From NCBI GenBank assembly GCA_942492065.1, contig CALODV010000013.1, forward strand, positions 1,178,001-1,242,000: a stretch of DNA of 64,000 nt, written 5' to 3'. The notes under the pieces were generated by a model. That model ran no database searches. It saw only the letters and a list, made by a program, of their open reading frames with translations, and was not told where the DNA came from. Shown in pieces: positions 44,062 through 53,950 of this stretch (positions within the stretch are counted from its first letter, which is position 1; each line of letters starts with the position of its first letter). The position numbers and the translations under genes were made by a program. This stretch comes from G963665815 sp942492065 (GTDB lineage Bacteria > Cloacimonadota > Cloacimonadia > Cloacimonadales > JAIOQZ01).

Positions 44062-45274
44062 CGAAAGTATTTTAGTTGGATTTTCGGACATCTGGTCCAG
44101 AAAAGTAAGAAGCTTTGTAACATTGCTTGGTGTACTTCTTGGTACCATGTCAATTATTGTTGTGATGGCTCTGGTAAATGGAGTTCATAAGGAAACAATT
44201 CAATGGATGATGGAACGAGGCGGTCTGAACAGGGTCTTTATCAGAAGAAACTGGAGATATCAGTCGCCTACCAATCAAAGACGACACTTCACATACCGCG
44301 AAGTTGAACTGATTAAATCACTCTTACCGGAAGATGTAATGTTCAATCCGGCAATCAGGCATTATGGCAGAACAAGCTATGGAAGGAACGAATACTGGGC
44401 GGGGATCAGAGGTGTACTCCCTGATTTCAGCATGGTTGAAGACTGGACAGCTGATCAAGGTCGTTTCATAACTGATTATGATGTCAGAGAAAGAAACGAT
44501 GTGGTTGTAATCGGGACTACCATCAAAAAGGAAGTCTTCGGGAATACTGACCCTATAGGTAAGTACCTGACTATAAATGGAAAACGGTTAATGGTCATTG
44601 GAGTAATGCGTCACAGATTCATGACGTCTATGATGGGAGGTGAGTCAGGTGAGAACCAGCTTGAATACCTTAACCAGAGATGTTTTATTCCTCTCACGAC
44701 TATGATTTATAAATTCAAAGGTGAAAACGAAATAGATAATATTGGTCTTAAAGCTCCAACGGTTGCAAAAGCACTGGATCTGGCAGAGCAAGTAGACTCA
44801 ATACTTCTCAATCTCAGACGAAATGAACCGATTTTTAATGTTTCCTCAGCTAAAGAAAGAGCTGATGAAATGAAAAAAGACAATGTCATTTTCCAGCTGG
44901 TATTTACGCTTATCAGTGGGATTTCACTGCTGGTTGGCGGTATTGTTATTATGAACATTATGCTGGCAACAATTCAGGAACGTACCAGGGAAATTGGTAT
45001 CAGGCTGGCGGTTGGTGCCAGACGGATTGATATTTTCATGCAGTTCCTGATACAATCAATCCTGCTGACAGCTCTTGGAGGAATGGTTGGTATAGGCATT
45101 GGGGTTTCGATACTTAAAACAGTAGGTTCTTATATTCAGGTGCCTACAGAAGCTTCTCTGAACATTATACTGGTTGCTCTGACAGTCTCTGTTGGTGTCG
45201 GCTTTGTATTCGGGATTTTCCCCTCAATCATTGCCAGTAACCTTGATCCCGTAAAAGCTTTGAGATATGAGTAG
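44045..45274 (+). CDS. MacB/FtsX-family permease
   Basis: 409 residues. One N-terminal membrane helix (about 20-42, LLGVLLGTMSIIVVMALVNG), a ~210-residue periplasmic MacB core with VVVIGTTIKKEVFGNTDPIG and LMVIGVMRHR, then three C-terminal helices in an FtsX domain (ATIQERTREIGIRLAVGARR). Half-size, so it works as a dimer with the ATPase, exporting or relocating lipoproteins, peptides or antibiotics. Co-translated with its neighbours. Confidence 0.92.
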   Translation: MAISFNESILVGFSDIWSRKVRSFVTLLGVLLGTMSIIVVMALVNGVHKETIQWMMERGGLNRVFIRRNWRYQSPTNQRRHFTYREVELIKSLLPEDVMFNPAIRHYGRTSYGRNEYWAGIRGVLPDFSMVEDWTADQGRFITDYDVRERNDVVVIGTTIKKEVFGNTDPIGKYLTINGKRLMVIGVMRHRFMTSMMGGESGENQLEYLNQRCFIPLTTMIYKFKGENEIDNIGLKAPTVAKALDLAEQVDSILLNLRRNEPIFNVSSAKERADEMKKDNVIFQLVFTLISGISLLVGGIVIMNIMLATIQERTREIGIRLAVGARRIDIFMQFLIQSILLTALGGMVGIGIGVSILKTVGSYIQVPTEASLNIILVALTVSVGVGFVFGIFPSIIASNLDPVKALRYE

Positions 45275-46283
45275 ACTTATTGGAAAACTTCTGCTGAAAA
45301 TATTTCCGGAAACATCGAAAATACACAGGTGTTTCAGATCAGTAAGCCGTTTTCTGTCTATATTCAAGAGGGTCTTTGATGAAAGATCTATCTACAAGGA
45401 ATCCGCAGCTCTGACATTTGTAACAATTATGGGGTTCCTGCCTTTTGTCACATTCATCATTTACATGATCCCCAAAACTTCTCTGATAGGGGAAAACAGT
45501 GCACTCAAGCAAATGCTGTTGTCTGTCTTTGTTCCGGATTCCGCTGAACAGGTTTCCATTTACATGGAACAGCTTATTAACAGGCAGTTATCACTGAATT
45601 TGATCAGTATTTTGATGATTTTTATTACATCATTTTCTCTGTTCAGAATTATTAATGATACTTTCGACAGGATTCTGAATGTTCACGAGATAAAAGAGAA
45701 AGGAATGATAAAGAACCTGCTGAAATTCTTTGGAATGATCTTATTTGGTTTTTTCATTCTGCTGCTGATATTCTCATCCCCGGCTTTGTCGTTACTATCC
45801 AATATAATGGATAAGCCGTATCTTAATATTATTGCAACATATTTCATACCTTTCATAATGCTGTTTTTTATAATTCTGCTGGTATTTATATTTGTACCTA
45901 CAATCAGAATCAGAAATAAATCATCGGTTATCGGAGCTGCAGTATCTGCGGTTCTGTGGATTATTGTGAAGAACTTTTACTCCTGGTATGTGAGCAATGT
46001 TCTGTCCATGAAACTTATCTGGGGATTTCTGTCGTCTATCCCGGTAATGATTATGTGGATTTACTTCAACTGGATGATAATCATGTCCGGTTTCATAATT
46101 GTTGCTATCCTTGAAAACAGACACAACTCCCAGAATAAGAAGAAAATAGTGTCTGATACCCTGACAATCACTCTTCACAGATGCGTTGAGGGTTCTGAAG
46201 AGGAAGAGGTCAGTGATATTCCTGAAAACGATCTGAGATCAATTATTAGAGAAATTGTAAACGAAGGAAAGAAGAAAAAGTGA
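45267..46283 (+). CDS. YihY/BrkB-family membrane protein
   Basis: 338 residues. ESAALTFVTIMGFLPFVTFI and SLFRIINDTFDRILNVHE are typical of the YihY family, followed by about five more hydrophobic segments and the FYSWYVSN...WGFLSSIPVMIMWIYFNW end. A cytoplasmic acidic tail (EEEEVSDIPEND) follows. The family was once called RNase BN but is a membrane protein of uncertain role. Overlaps: 8 bases with the permease, 4 with the regulator (GTGA). Confidence 0.88.
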   Translation: MSRLIGKLLLKIFPETSKIHRCFRSVSRFLSIFKRVFDERSIYKESAALTFVTIMGFLPFVTFIIYMIPKTSLIGENSALKQMLLSVFVPDSAEQVSIYMEQLINRQLSLNLISILMIFITSFSLFRIINDTFDRILNVHEIKEKGMIKNLLKFFGMILFGFFILLLIFSSPALSLLSNIMDKPYLNIIATYFIPFIMLFFIILLVFIFVPTIRIRNKSSVIGAAVSAVLWIIVKNFYSWYVSNVLSMKLIWGFLSSIPVMIMWIYFNWMIIMSGFIIVAILENRHNSQNKKKIVSDTLTITLHRCVEGSEEEEVSDIPENDLRSIIREIVNEGKKKK

Positions 46284-47326
46284 GTTTAAAAGAAGTGCTC
46301 GTCATTGATAACGATACTGCAATGCTCAGTATTATCAGTGATGCGCTGACACTTCAGAATTATCATGTTCACGTTATAAGCAATCCGCTCAAAGTAAAAA
46401 CAACTCTTAAGACTCTTAAAGTATCAGTAATAATAATGGATATTAATATGCCTCAGATGAGTGGTCTGGAAGTTCTTGAAGATCTGCAGGTTGAACATCC
46501 CGATATCCCTGTAATAATGATTACCGGTGATGCTGATTCCGAAAACATCATGCAGTCTTTCAAGCTGGGTGCTTATGATTTTCTGAAAAAACCTTTCACT
46601 ATGGATGAACTGATAATTTCTGTAACAAAAGCATTGGAAAAGTTCCTTATGCAGAAGGAACTGGATGAATACCACGAACATCTTGAAGACAAAATCCTGC
46701 AGCAGACAAGTGAGTTGAGAACCGCCAAGATCAAGATAGAAAAAAACCTGATGCAGACAATTCTGACTCTGGTTAATGTGATTGAGGCTAATGACGAATA
46801 TACTAAAGGGCATTCGGAAAGAGTAACGATTCTGAGCCTGAAAATAGGTCACCAGCTTAATCTGTCCTACAATGAACTTCAGCATCTGCAGCTTGGAGCT
46901 ATCCTGCATGATATTGGCAAAATTGGTATTGCAGATTCAATCCTGCGTAAACCGGAAAGACTGTCTGAACTCGAATTCGAACTGATGAAGAAACATCCGG
47001 AAATCGGAGTTAATGTTGTTTCGCCTATCGATCTGCATGACGAAGTACTGAGTATAATCAATCATCACCACGAGAAGATCAACGGATCCGGTTATCCCCT
47101 GGGACTAAAATCCGAGCAGATTACGAACCTGACCAAGATAGTGTCCGTTGCCGATGCTTTCGATGCCATGACATCTGACAGACCATATAGAATCGGCATG
47201 GATAAGGATAAAGCACTTAAAGAGATAGTCAGATTCAGCGGTGTATACTTTGACGAAAAAGTAGTAGAAGCATTCGAAAATACTGACCTTGATACAGAAT
47301 CTTCATTTCTGCATGGACGAACATAA
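46280..47326 (+). CDS. Response regulator with HD-GYP output domain
   Basis: 348 residues from GTG 46280, which overlaps the preceding stop (GTGA). Receiver domain 1-125 with phospho-acceptor Asp in IIMDINMPQMSG and Lys in FLKKPF; a coiled linker (130-165); then HD-GYP with HSERV, LHDIGKIGIADSIL near 208 and HHHEKINGSGYP near 263. HD-GYP proteins hydrolyse cyclic-di-GMP. No sensor kinase is adjacent. Co-transcribed with the ABC/YihY genes, perhaps controlling surface or envelope processes. Confidence 0.92.
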   Translation: MSLKEVLVIDNDTAMLSIISDALTLQNYHVHVISNPLKVKTTLKTLKVSVIIMDINMPQMSGLEVLEDLQVEHPDIPVIMITGDADSENIMQSFKLGAYDFLKKPFTMDELIISVTKALEKFLMQKELDEYHEHLEDKILQQTSELRTAKIKIEKNLMQTILTLVNVIEANDEYTKGHSERVTILSLKIGHQLNLSYNELQHLQLGAILHDIGKIGIADSILRKPERLSELEFELMKKHPEIGVNVVSPIDLHDEVLSIINHHHEKINGSGYPLGLKSEQITNLTKIVSVADAFDAMTSDRPYRIGMDKDKALKEIVRFSGVYFDEKVVEAFENTDLDTESSFLHGRT

Positions 47327-47361
47327 AAGATTATAATAACAATAAATAAAAGAGGATTAAA

Positions 47362-48903
47362 ATGAAAAAAGCCTTACTGAGTGTATCAGACAAGACTAAC
47401 CTGCATGAGCTGGCAAAAAAGCTTGTTGCTCTCGGATACGATATTGTATCTTCCGGTGGAACAGCAAAATTCCTTGAGGAAAATGGTGTTAGAGTAACCA
47501 GAGTAAGTGAAATCACAGATTTTCCGGAAATTATGAATGGCAGAGTTAAGACTCTTCACCCGAAAATTCATGGTGGTATTCTGGCAGACAGAGATATTGA
47601 AGAACACCTGGAACAAGCTAAAAAGCTTGATATCGACATGTTCGATTTCGTTGTCGTTAACCTCTATCCTTTTGCGGAAACACTTAAAAACAATAGTGAT
47701 GATCATGCTCTTATTATCGAGAATATCGATATTGGCGGACCTACTCTGGTTAGATCAGCAGCAAAAAATTATAAACACGTCGGTATTATAGTTGATCCGG
47801 CTGATTACGACTATATTGTCGCAGAACTTGAAGAAAACAAAGAACTGTCACTTAAGACAAAAACAGAGCTTGCTCTGAAAGCATTTGAACACACAGCAGG
47901 ATATGACTCACTTATAAGCAGTTATTTTCAGGATATCACAGGTGTGAATCTTCCTGAGACATATCTGGCAGCAGGTAAAAAACTTAATGATCTCCGCTAT
48001 GGTGAAAATCCTCACCAGACTGCAGCAATATACAATGGAAAAGAAGAAATGCCAATTACTCAGCATCACGGGAAGCAGCTTTCTTATAACAACTATCTGG
48101 ATATTGATTCAGCTCTGAGAGTTCTTTATAAAATGAAGGATTATGGCAAGGCTGTTGTTGCTATCCTCAAGCATCTTAATCCATGCGGAATCGGACTGGG
48201 TGACACAATCACGGAAGCTTATGACAAAGCGTTTGCAACAGATACACTTTCTCCTTTTGGCGGAATTGTGGTTACAAATAAGACTGTAGATCTTGATGCT
48301 GCGGAGAAGATAAACTCTGTGTTCACAGAAATCATTATTGCGCCTGATTATACTGAAGATGCAATGAAAAAGCTGAAACGCAAGAAAAACAGACGTCTCA
48401 TTACCGTTGATATGGAAAAACTCAGCATCATGGAAAAACAGAAAAAGATTATAACCTGTATGAACGGTTATCTGGTTCAGGATGCGGATTTAACTCCGGA
48501 CAATGAAGAGAACTGGCAGGTAGTGACAGAAGTCAAACCGGATAAGGAATATATGGATGCTCTCAGATTTGGCTGGAAAACCGTATCTACACTTAAGTCC
48601 AACGCTGTCTGTTTTACAACCCACGATAGAACACTTGGGCTTGGTATTGGTCAGACAAGCCGTATAGACTCAACAGAAATAGCTGTCAGTAAAGCCGGTA
48701 AGTTCGGCCTGAAGCTGGAAGGTTCTATTTGTGCTTCCGATGGTTTCTTCCCGTTCAGAGACAGTGCAGACAAAATGGCTGAGCTTGGAATCAAAGGTAT
48801 AATACAGCCCGGTGGCTCTAATGGTGACGAAGAAGTGATAAAAGCATGTAACGAACATGGCATTTTCATGATCTTCACCGGAACACGTCATTTCAGACAT
48901 TAA
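47362..48903 (+). CDS. purH: Bifunctional AICAR formyltransferase / IMP cyclohydrolase
   Basis: 513 residues, full length. The MGS-like cyclohydrolase domain (1-190) has LLSVSDKTNLHELAKKL, SSGGTAKFLEENGV, MNGRVKTLHPKIHGGIL and IENIDIGGPTLVRSAAKN. The formyltransferase domain has DLRYGENPHQTAAIY, AVVAILKHLNPCGIGLG, SPFGGIVVTN, and ends SDGFFPFRDSAD...GTRHFRH. It catalyses the last two steps of IMP synthesis. GAGGA precedes the ATG; it may be read through from the operon above. Confidence 0.97.
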   Translation: MKKALLSVSDKTNLHELAKKLVALGYDIVSSGGTAKFLEENGVRVTRVSEITDFPEIMNGRVKTLHPKIHGGILADRDIEEHLEQAKKLDIDMFDFVVVNLYPFAETLKNNSDDHALIIENIDIGGPTLVRSAAKNYKHVGIIVDPADYDYIVAELEENKELSLKTKTELALKAFEHTAGYDSLISSYFQDITGVNLPETYLAAGKKLNDLRYGENPHQTAAIYNGKEEMPITQHHGKQLSYNNYLDIDSALRVLYKMKDYGKAVVAILKHLNPCGIGLGDTITEAYDKAFATDTLSPFGGIVVTNKTVDLDAAEKINSVFTEIIIAPDYTEDAMKKLKRKKNRRLITVDMEKLSIMEKQKKIITCMNGYLVQDADLTPDNEENWQVVTEVKPDKEYMDALRFGWKTVSTLKSNAVCFTTHDRTLGLGIGQTSRIDSTEIAVSKAGKFGLKLEGSICASDGFFPFRDSADKMAELGIKGIIQPGGSNGDEEVIKACNEHGIFMIFTGTRHFRH

Positions 48904-48973
48904 GACCGGATTATTTAATCCCGATTAAAAATTTGTTTACAAAAAAAAACGATAAATCTTTTTAGGTTCACTC

Positions 48974-49059
48974 GGAGAGGTTGGAGAATTGGTACTCCGC
49001 TCGCCTGGAACGCGGGTATGCCTTCGGCTATGCAGGTTCGAGTCCTGTCCTCTCCGCCA
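48974..49059 (+). tRNA. tRNA-Ser (anticodon GGA)
   Basis: 86 bases. Acceptor arms GGAGAGG/CCTCTCC with discriminator G and encoded CCA (49057-49059); anticodon loop CTGGAAC gives GGA, reading UCC and UCU; long variable arm (GTATGCCTTCGGCTATGC) as in class II tRNAs; T-loop GTTCGAGTC. Followed by a T-rich stretch. Confidence 0.95.
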
Positions 49060-49178
49060 TAACCTTTTTTATGTGCATCACTAAATGTTCAATTATTTGC
49101 TGAAATCCCCTGAAATATCTGCCTTGTTACTATAGTATTCCCAGAAAGTATTCTTGCTGAAACTAAAATCCGGATCAG

Positions 49179-49341
49179 CTACTCCAGAGTATAATTCACT
49201 TCGAATTCAACCCAGACTGAGACTGGAATACCTGCTTTTTCAGCCGGTTTATACTCGAATTGCTTCACAGCATTTACTGTCACCTGATCTAATCCGCCGG
49301 GAGAGTTATCAAGTGATTTCATGATCAAAACCTGTCTATAA
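49179..49341 (-). pseudogene. TonB C-terminal-domain fragment cut by the IS element
   Basis: About 54 codons ending in TAG (49181-49179). The translation contains VLIMKSLDNSPGGLDQ, AVKQFEYKPAEKAGIP and VSVWVEFEVNYTLE, the end of the TonB C-terminal domain (the xxxFxPAxxxGxPVxVWVxxxxxF pattern). Similarity begins exactly where the IS3 element ends, and the missing part is not found on the other side, so the gene was broken and the rest lost. Confidence 0.82.
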
Positions 49342-49481
49342 TGCACCCTGAAATTCAGACCAGTGTTTAAGTTTGGATTTTCGATCGTTAAATTATTAAC
49401 TCAGAAAATTTCTCTTTTCAATTTTTCCTTTTTATTTTAGAGAAATTTTCAGAGTAAAAGAGTAAATTAAGGAGTATTATA

Positions 49482-49778
49482 ATGAGAAAGTCCTATACGT
49501 CTGAATTTAAGGCAAAAGTAGCTATTGAAGCAATAAAGGGAGAAATGAGTATTGTAGAACTTGGAGCTAAATTCGATGTGCACCCCAATTTGATAACCAA
49601 TTGGAAAACCAAGTTTTTAGAGAGTGCCTCAAGTGTATTTTCTGATAAGCGGAAGAAGGAAAACAAGAAGAGAGAGGAAACTACAGATGATTTGTATAAA
49701 AAGATCGGACAACTTCAAGTTGAGAGGGATTTCCTGCGAAAAAAGTACAAGCAAATATACGGGAAAGATCCGGATTAG
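49482..49778 (+). CDS. IS3 transposase OrfA
   Basis: 98 residues. N-terminal helix-turn-helix of the HTH_Tnp_1 type (YTSEFKAKVAIEAIKGEMSI, ELGAKFDVHPNLITNWK) followed by a leucine-zipper-like coiled coil (DDLYKKIGQLQVERDFLRKK). AAGGAG precedes the ATG. Near its 3' end A AAA AAG at 49739-49745 is a perfect -1 slippery site leading into orfB. Confidence 0.92.
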   Translation: MRKSYTSEFKAKVAIEAIKGEMSIVELGAKFDVHPNLITNWKTKFLESASSVFSDKRKKENKKREETTDDLYKKIGQLQVERDFLRKKYKQIYGKDPD

Positions 49779-50602
49779 TTGAGAAGGATCATGAAGAACT
49801 ATCTATAAGACGGCAGTGTAAGCTACTATATGTAAACAGAAGTACCGTTTACTATAATAAAACCAAGCGTACTGGTGATTGCAGAATTCAGAGTAAAATT
49901 GAGGAATTGTATTTGCAATATCCATTTTACGGGTATAGAAGGATAACCAAAAGTATGCAAAGAGACGGAGTTGTTGTAAATCACAAGAAAGTACAAAGGC
50001 TGATGAGAGAAATGAATATAAAGGCAGTTTATCCCAAAATTAACCTTAGCAAGCCTAACAAGGCTCATAAGAAATATCCTTATCTTCTCAATGGTATCAA
50101 TATTAATCGAATTAATCAGGTATGGGGAGCAGATATTACTTATATCAATCTTCCTTCCGGAAGAATGTACCTTGTAATAGTCGTGGATCTGTGCAGCAGA
50201 AAAATACTAAGCTGGAAAGTTAGTAATACCCTCGATAGATTTTTCTGCATTGAAGCCCTGCAGGAAGCAATCAGCAAATATGGATATCCTGAGATTTTCA
50301 ATACCGATCAGGGCAGCCAGTTTACGAGTAATGAATTTACCGAAATTTTAAATAGCAATCAAATCAATATAAGTATGAATGGAAAAGGAAGAGCTCTGGA
50401 TAACATATTTGTTGAAAGGACGTTCAGGTCAGTAAAGTATGAAGAAATCTATCTCAATGAATATGAGAACATGAGAAAATGTCGAAACGCACTGGAATAT
50501 TACTTCAACTTCTTTAATAATAAAAGATTACATCAATCTCTTAAATACAAAACACCAAATGAAGTATATTTTGAATATCTGGAACTTAAAAATGTATCTT
50601 AA
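49740..50602 (+). CDS. IS3 transposase OrfB (made by -1 frameshift)
   Basis: The OrfB frame is open without a start codon from the slippery site: RERSGLVEKDHEELSIRRQ then LLYVNRSTVYYN, the usual OrfB N-terminus, followed by the rve integrase core. The DDE residues are Asp in WGADITYINL, Asp in FNTDQGSQFTSNEF and Glu in DNIFVERTFRSVKYEE. The C-terminal NNKRLHQSLKYKTPNEVYF is typical. An internal TTG at 49907 would give only a truncated protein. Full-length product expected as an OrfAB fusion. Confidence 0.9.
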
Positions 50603-50714
50603 ACAAACTTAAACAAATTATATAATGGTCTGGACAATGGGGTGCACCTTATACACTCTCCTTTTACATTATATCTTTCACACATTATAATTAGTACTAT
50701 TCAAATTTATAGAC

Positions 50715-50750
50715 AACCCTTGCGAAGGTCTTTCGACCACTCACAAGGGT
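50715..50750. repeat. Diverged REP-like unit
   Basis: ACCCTTGCGAAGGTCTTTCG followed by ACCACTCACAAGGGTTT: a diverged member of the family in the 21548 array, next to a TGCCCC/GGGGCA stem (50756-50777). It lies between the IS element and the prolyl oligopeptidase gene. Confidence 0.55.
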
Positions 50751-50783
50751 TTTAGTGCCCCCTTTTTTTGAGGGGCAAACAAT

Positions 50784-52817
50784 TTATTCAGGGACAGTCA
50801 TTCCAAGCTGATCCATTATGAAAGCTGTTTCCTCGGCATGTTGTTTGAACAATATAGTCTGGGTTGTGCCTCCACCATGACCGGAAGAATCTTTAACCAG
50901 CAGATAGACAGGATTATCCGAAGTATTTTTCTCCTGCAGAAGCGCAGTAAGTTTTCTGGCATGGAACGGATCTACTCTGGCATCATTGATACCTGTTGTA
51001 ATCATAGTTGCAGGATATTTCTCGTTATCTCTCACATTGTGATATGGGGAATACTTGAGGATATACTCGAATTGCTCGGGATTATCTGCATTACCGTATT
51101 CTTCCGTCCAGATGTTGGCAATACTGGAATGGTGATAACGAATCATATCAAGCAGCGGTACAGCACATAAAGCAGCTTTCATCAAATCAGGTCGCTGAGT
51201 AACAATAGCCCCGATTAATAAACCGCCGTTACTGCCGCCGTGGACAGCAAGTTTTTCAGGACAGGTGTACTTGTTGTCTATCAGCCATTCAGCTGCAGCG
51301 ATAAAGTCATCGAATACATTCTGCTTCTTCTCATGCATTCCGGCTCTATGCCATTCTTCTCCGAATTCTCCTCCTCCTCGCAGATTAGCCACAACGTAAA
51401 CTCCGCCTGCCTGCAGCCAGAGAGCTTTTGAGGTTGAGAACCCCGGTTCAAGACTTACGTTAAATCCACCATACCCGTAAAGCTGAGTAGGATTGTTTCC
51501 ATCCAGAACAATATCTTTGTTATGAATGATGAACATTGGAATTTCTGTTCCGTCTTTGGATTTATACCATACCTGTTTGGTTGTCATATTGGAATAATCG
51601 ATCTTGATATCCGGCTTGAAGAATATCTCAAGCTGATCGGAATCAAAATCATATTTGAAAGTTGTTCCCGGGTAGGTGAATGATGAGAACCAGACCCAGA
51701 TAGTTCCACCGTCAGGTTTTCCCCAGACAGATGCTGCTCCGGTATCCGGCAGAGTAATATTCTTGATAAAGGTTCCGTCAAGCTCATATATCTGAATCTC
51801 AGTCTGTACATTCTTCATGTATGTAACGTACAGCTTGCCATTGATGATAGCGAAAGACTCTATCTTGAACTTTTTCTCAGGAATCAGCTCTTTCCAGTTT
51901 TCTTTGCCCGGATTCGCTGCAGAAGTAACAAAAACTTTTCTGTTTGGAGCATTTTTATTGGTGACAATGTAGAGTTTATCATCAAAATAATACACGCCGT
52001 ACTCACAATCGAAATCATCAGCAACAGCCTGTTTGTTTCCCTTGTTAAATTCTTCTATCCAGACAGCATTTTTGTAAAAGACTCCTTTGTTATAGAAAAG
52101 GTATTTGCCGTCATGTGTAAGATTAACACTACACCAGGTTTCTTTTACGTCATCTTTAAGTATTTCGATGTCTTCCGAGCAGTCTGTACCCAGTTTATGC
52201 AGATAGACTTTTCTCCAGTAGAACTCTTCACCTGCAGGCACTTCACCTTTGAGGGGATTACTGATATAGTAGAAACCGCTGTTATCAGGCAGCCAGGACG
52301 TAATATACTGTTTCCAGCCCTTTACTGTATCACTGTGGTGGTTACCGTCAGCAATATCCATTATTTTGATAACAGGAGCTTCATTACCGCCTTTGGCAAC
52401 ACCGTAGGCAAGCATGGTTCCATCCTGAGTCGGTACCCAGAATGCCAGTGTTTCATCTTCTGCCCAGTCGTTAGGATTGATCAGAATGCGCATTTCCGCT
52501 TCACTGTTGTCAGCTGTATAGAGTACCCATTTCTCTTCGTCTTTTTTCTTTTGTGACTGGAAAATTCTGTCACTTTTTCTCAGGGTCCTTAGGGAGCTCA
52601 TCTGATCGTATTTTGCATTTTCATTCAGTTTATTAAAAAGCCATTCATTCTGCGGAAGTTTTGAAGTGTATGCTTTGGTAAAATCATTCTGAGCCTTGTC
52701 CCAGGCTTTAACTTCTTCGCTGCTGTTGTCTTCAAGCCATCTGTAGTTATCAACCAGTTCTACACCATGAAGAACATCTTTCACTGCTTCTTTACGTGTT
52801 TCAGGATATTTATACAT
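50784..52817 (-). CDS. Prolyl oligopeptidase (S9A)
   Basis: 677 residues from ATG 52817, chosen for the AAAGGAG site; the frame extends 19 codons upstream. An N-terminal YKYPETRKEAVKDVLHGVEL, DNYRWLED start and a seven-bladed propeller precede the alpha/beta-hydrolase domain. Catalytic Ser in HGGSNGGLL (near 529), Asp in NDARVDPFHARK (near 615), His in SGHGGG (near 646). It has no signal peptide, so it is cytoplasmic and cuts short proline peptides, which fits an organism living on peptides. Transcribed alone. Confidence 0.94.
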   Translation of the reverse strand: MYKYPETRKEAVKDVLHGVELVDNYRWLEDNSSEEVKAWDKAQNDFTKAYTSKLPQNEWLFNKLNENAKYDQMSSLRTLRKSDRIFQSQKKKDEEKWVLYTADNSEAEMRILINPNDWAEDETLAFWVPTQDGTMLAYGVAKGGNEAPVIKIMDIADGNHHSDTVKGWKQYITSWLPDNSGFYYISNPLKGEVPAGEEFYWRKVYLHKLGTDCSEDIEILKDDVKETWCSVNLTHDGKYLFYNKGVFYKNAVWIEEFNKGNKQAVADDFDCEYGVYYFDDKLYIVTNKNAPNRKVFVTSAANPGKENWKELIPEKKFKIESFAIINGKLYVTYMKNVQTEIQIYELDGTFIKNITLPDTGAASVWGKPDGGTIWVWFSSFTYPGTTFKYDFDSDQLEIFFKPDIKIDYSNMTTKQVWYKSKDGTEIPMFIIHNKDIVLDGNNPTQLYGYGGFNVSLEPGFSTSKALWLQAGGVYVVANLRGGGEFGEEWHRAGMHEKKQNVFDDFIAAAEWLIDNKYTCPEKLAVHGGSNGGLLIGAIVTQRPDLMKAALCAVPLLDMIRYHHSSIANIWTEEYGNADNPEQFEYILKYSPYHNVRDNEKYPATMITTGINDARVDPFHARKLTALLQEKNTSDNPVYLLVKDSSGHGGGTTQTILFKQHAEETAFIMDQLGMTVPE

Positions 52818-52987
52818 AGATTCTCCTTTGTGTTTAAGGGTTTTTACTTTCCTGACTATTTGGAGGATTTGCAAATTGTTGTCAATGTTTCAGTATAAAA
52901 GAGCTGAACAATATTTGGCTGGCTGAGAGATAATTTCTTTCAGCCTTTTTTTGCAAATAAGAAGATCAAAACTGAGCAGCAGCTATT

Positions 52988-53740
52988 CTACTTATCAATA
53001 TAGGTTTGTCTGTATCTGTCCGAAATTGGTCCCTGATTTTCACCCCAGGAGTATGAATTGGTTTTATCGTGACCAAAGAAACCTGCTCCTCTTACTTCAA
53101 ATGTGGCAGGATCACAGCCCTGTACAAATTCATTTTCGAAGTATACGCATTTCTTATCTTTTATATAGTATTCATTAATGACAGTTACATTATTATAATC
53201 CAGTTCACTCAGTCGAAACTCATGCCAGAAGTAATAGTTTTTATCTTTTCCAAAGTTTTCGTTGATGCCGGTAAAGGATTCGCAGTCGGCTCCATTGAGC
53301 TGTTCAATAAAATAGTATACATTGCTTTTGTCTTTTGACCAATAACCGTCAATGACCTTGAAAGTTGCAGGATCAGCCCCTTTAATCTCTGTATTATGAG
53401 GTCTGATTTGTAGATTATATACAGCACGACTGTCCTTCCAGAAATAACCTTTAACATGCACAAATGTCGCAGGATCAGCTCCCGGAATAATTGATCTGTC
53501 TCGGAAAACGTAGTTTTTATCCAATCCTATATTGTCAGTTATCGATTCGAAGGTTTCTGCATCAGCCTCAGGAATCAGAATTAACTTGGGTCCATACTTA
53601 ACAGAATATGTTCCGTAATGATAAATTTTACCGTCCTGTTCTACATATCCCCTGCAGCCGGAAAGAAAGAATAAAGGGATAATAACAAATAAGAATATTA
53701 TAGAAATTTTTTTGAAGAAATCTATAATTGATAGCTTCAT
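52988..53740 (-). CDS. DKNYY-repeat lipoprotein
   Basis: 250 residues. The signal peptide (IFLFVIIPLFFLSGC) ends in a lipobox. The mature part has at least five ~35-residue repeats with GADPATF and KDKNYVYF-like motifs (GLDKNYVFRD, WSKDKSNVYYF, FGKDKNYYFW, YIKDKKCVYFE, FGHDKTNSYSW), the DKNYY family. Function of the family is unknown; an outer-membrane surface location is likely. A TATG-type start at 53740 has AAGGAG upstream. Confidence 0.85.
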   Translation of the reverse strand: MKLSIIDFFKKISIIFLFVIIPLFFLSGCRGYVEQDGKIYHYGTYSVKYGPKLILIPEADAETFESITDNIGLDKNYVFRDRSIIPGADPATFVHVKGYFWKDSRAVYNLQIRPHNTEIKGADPATFKVIDGYWSKDKSNVYYFIEQLNGADCESFTGINENFGKDKNYYFWHEFRLSELDYNNVTVINEYYIKDKKCVYFENEFVQGCDPATFEVRGAGFFGHDKTNSYSWGENQGPISDRYRQTYIDK

Positions 53741-53950
53741 TACATACTCCTTTATGACATTTGAATTTAATGTCTGAAGCTTAGTTATAGGGAATTATTG
53801 GTTAAGTCAGTTATTCAGATACTAAATTACACTTTTGATGTCTATTATGTAAATCATTTTTTGCTGAAAATGCAATATTTATCCGGTGTAATGGTTGACA
53901 GTTATTGCCGCGGATATAGTGCTATCGTTATTCATATTGAAGGATACTCA

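Larger units (their letters stand above)
49342..50646 (+). mobile_element. IS3-family insertion sequence, about 1305 bp
   Basis: Ends begin with TGCACCC: left end TGCACCCTGAAATTCAGACC, right end (inverted) TGCACCCCATTGTCCAGACC; both continue into a GTTTAAGTTTG motif. Between them lie orfA and orfB with a -1 slippery heptamer. No clear target-site duplication is seen, so flanking DNA may have been rearranged after insertion. Both transposase frames look intact. Confidence 0.88.

Noticed and set aside
50756..50777. Terminator of the prolyl oligopeptidase gene
   Set aside because: TGCCCC/GGGGCA can pair, but the T run is in the loop and no T-tract follows the stem on the minus strand.
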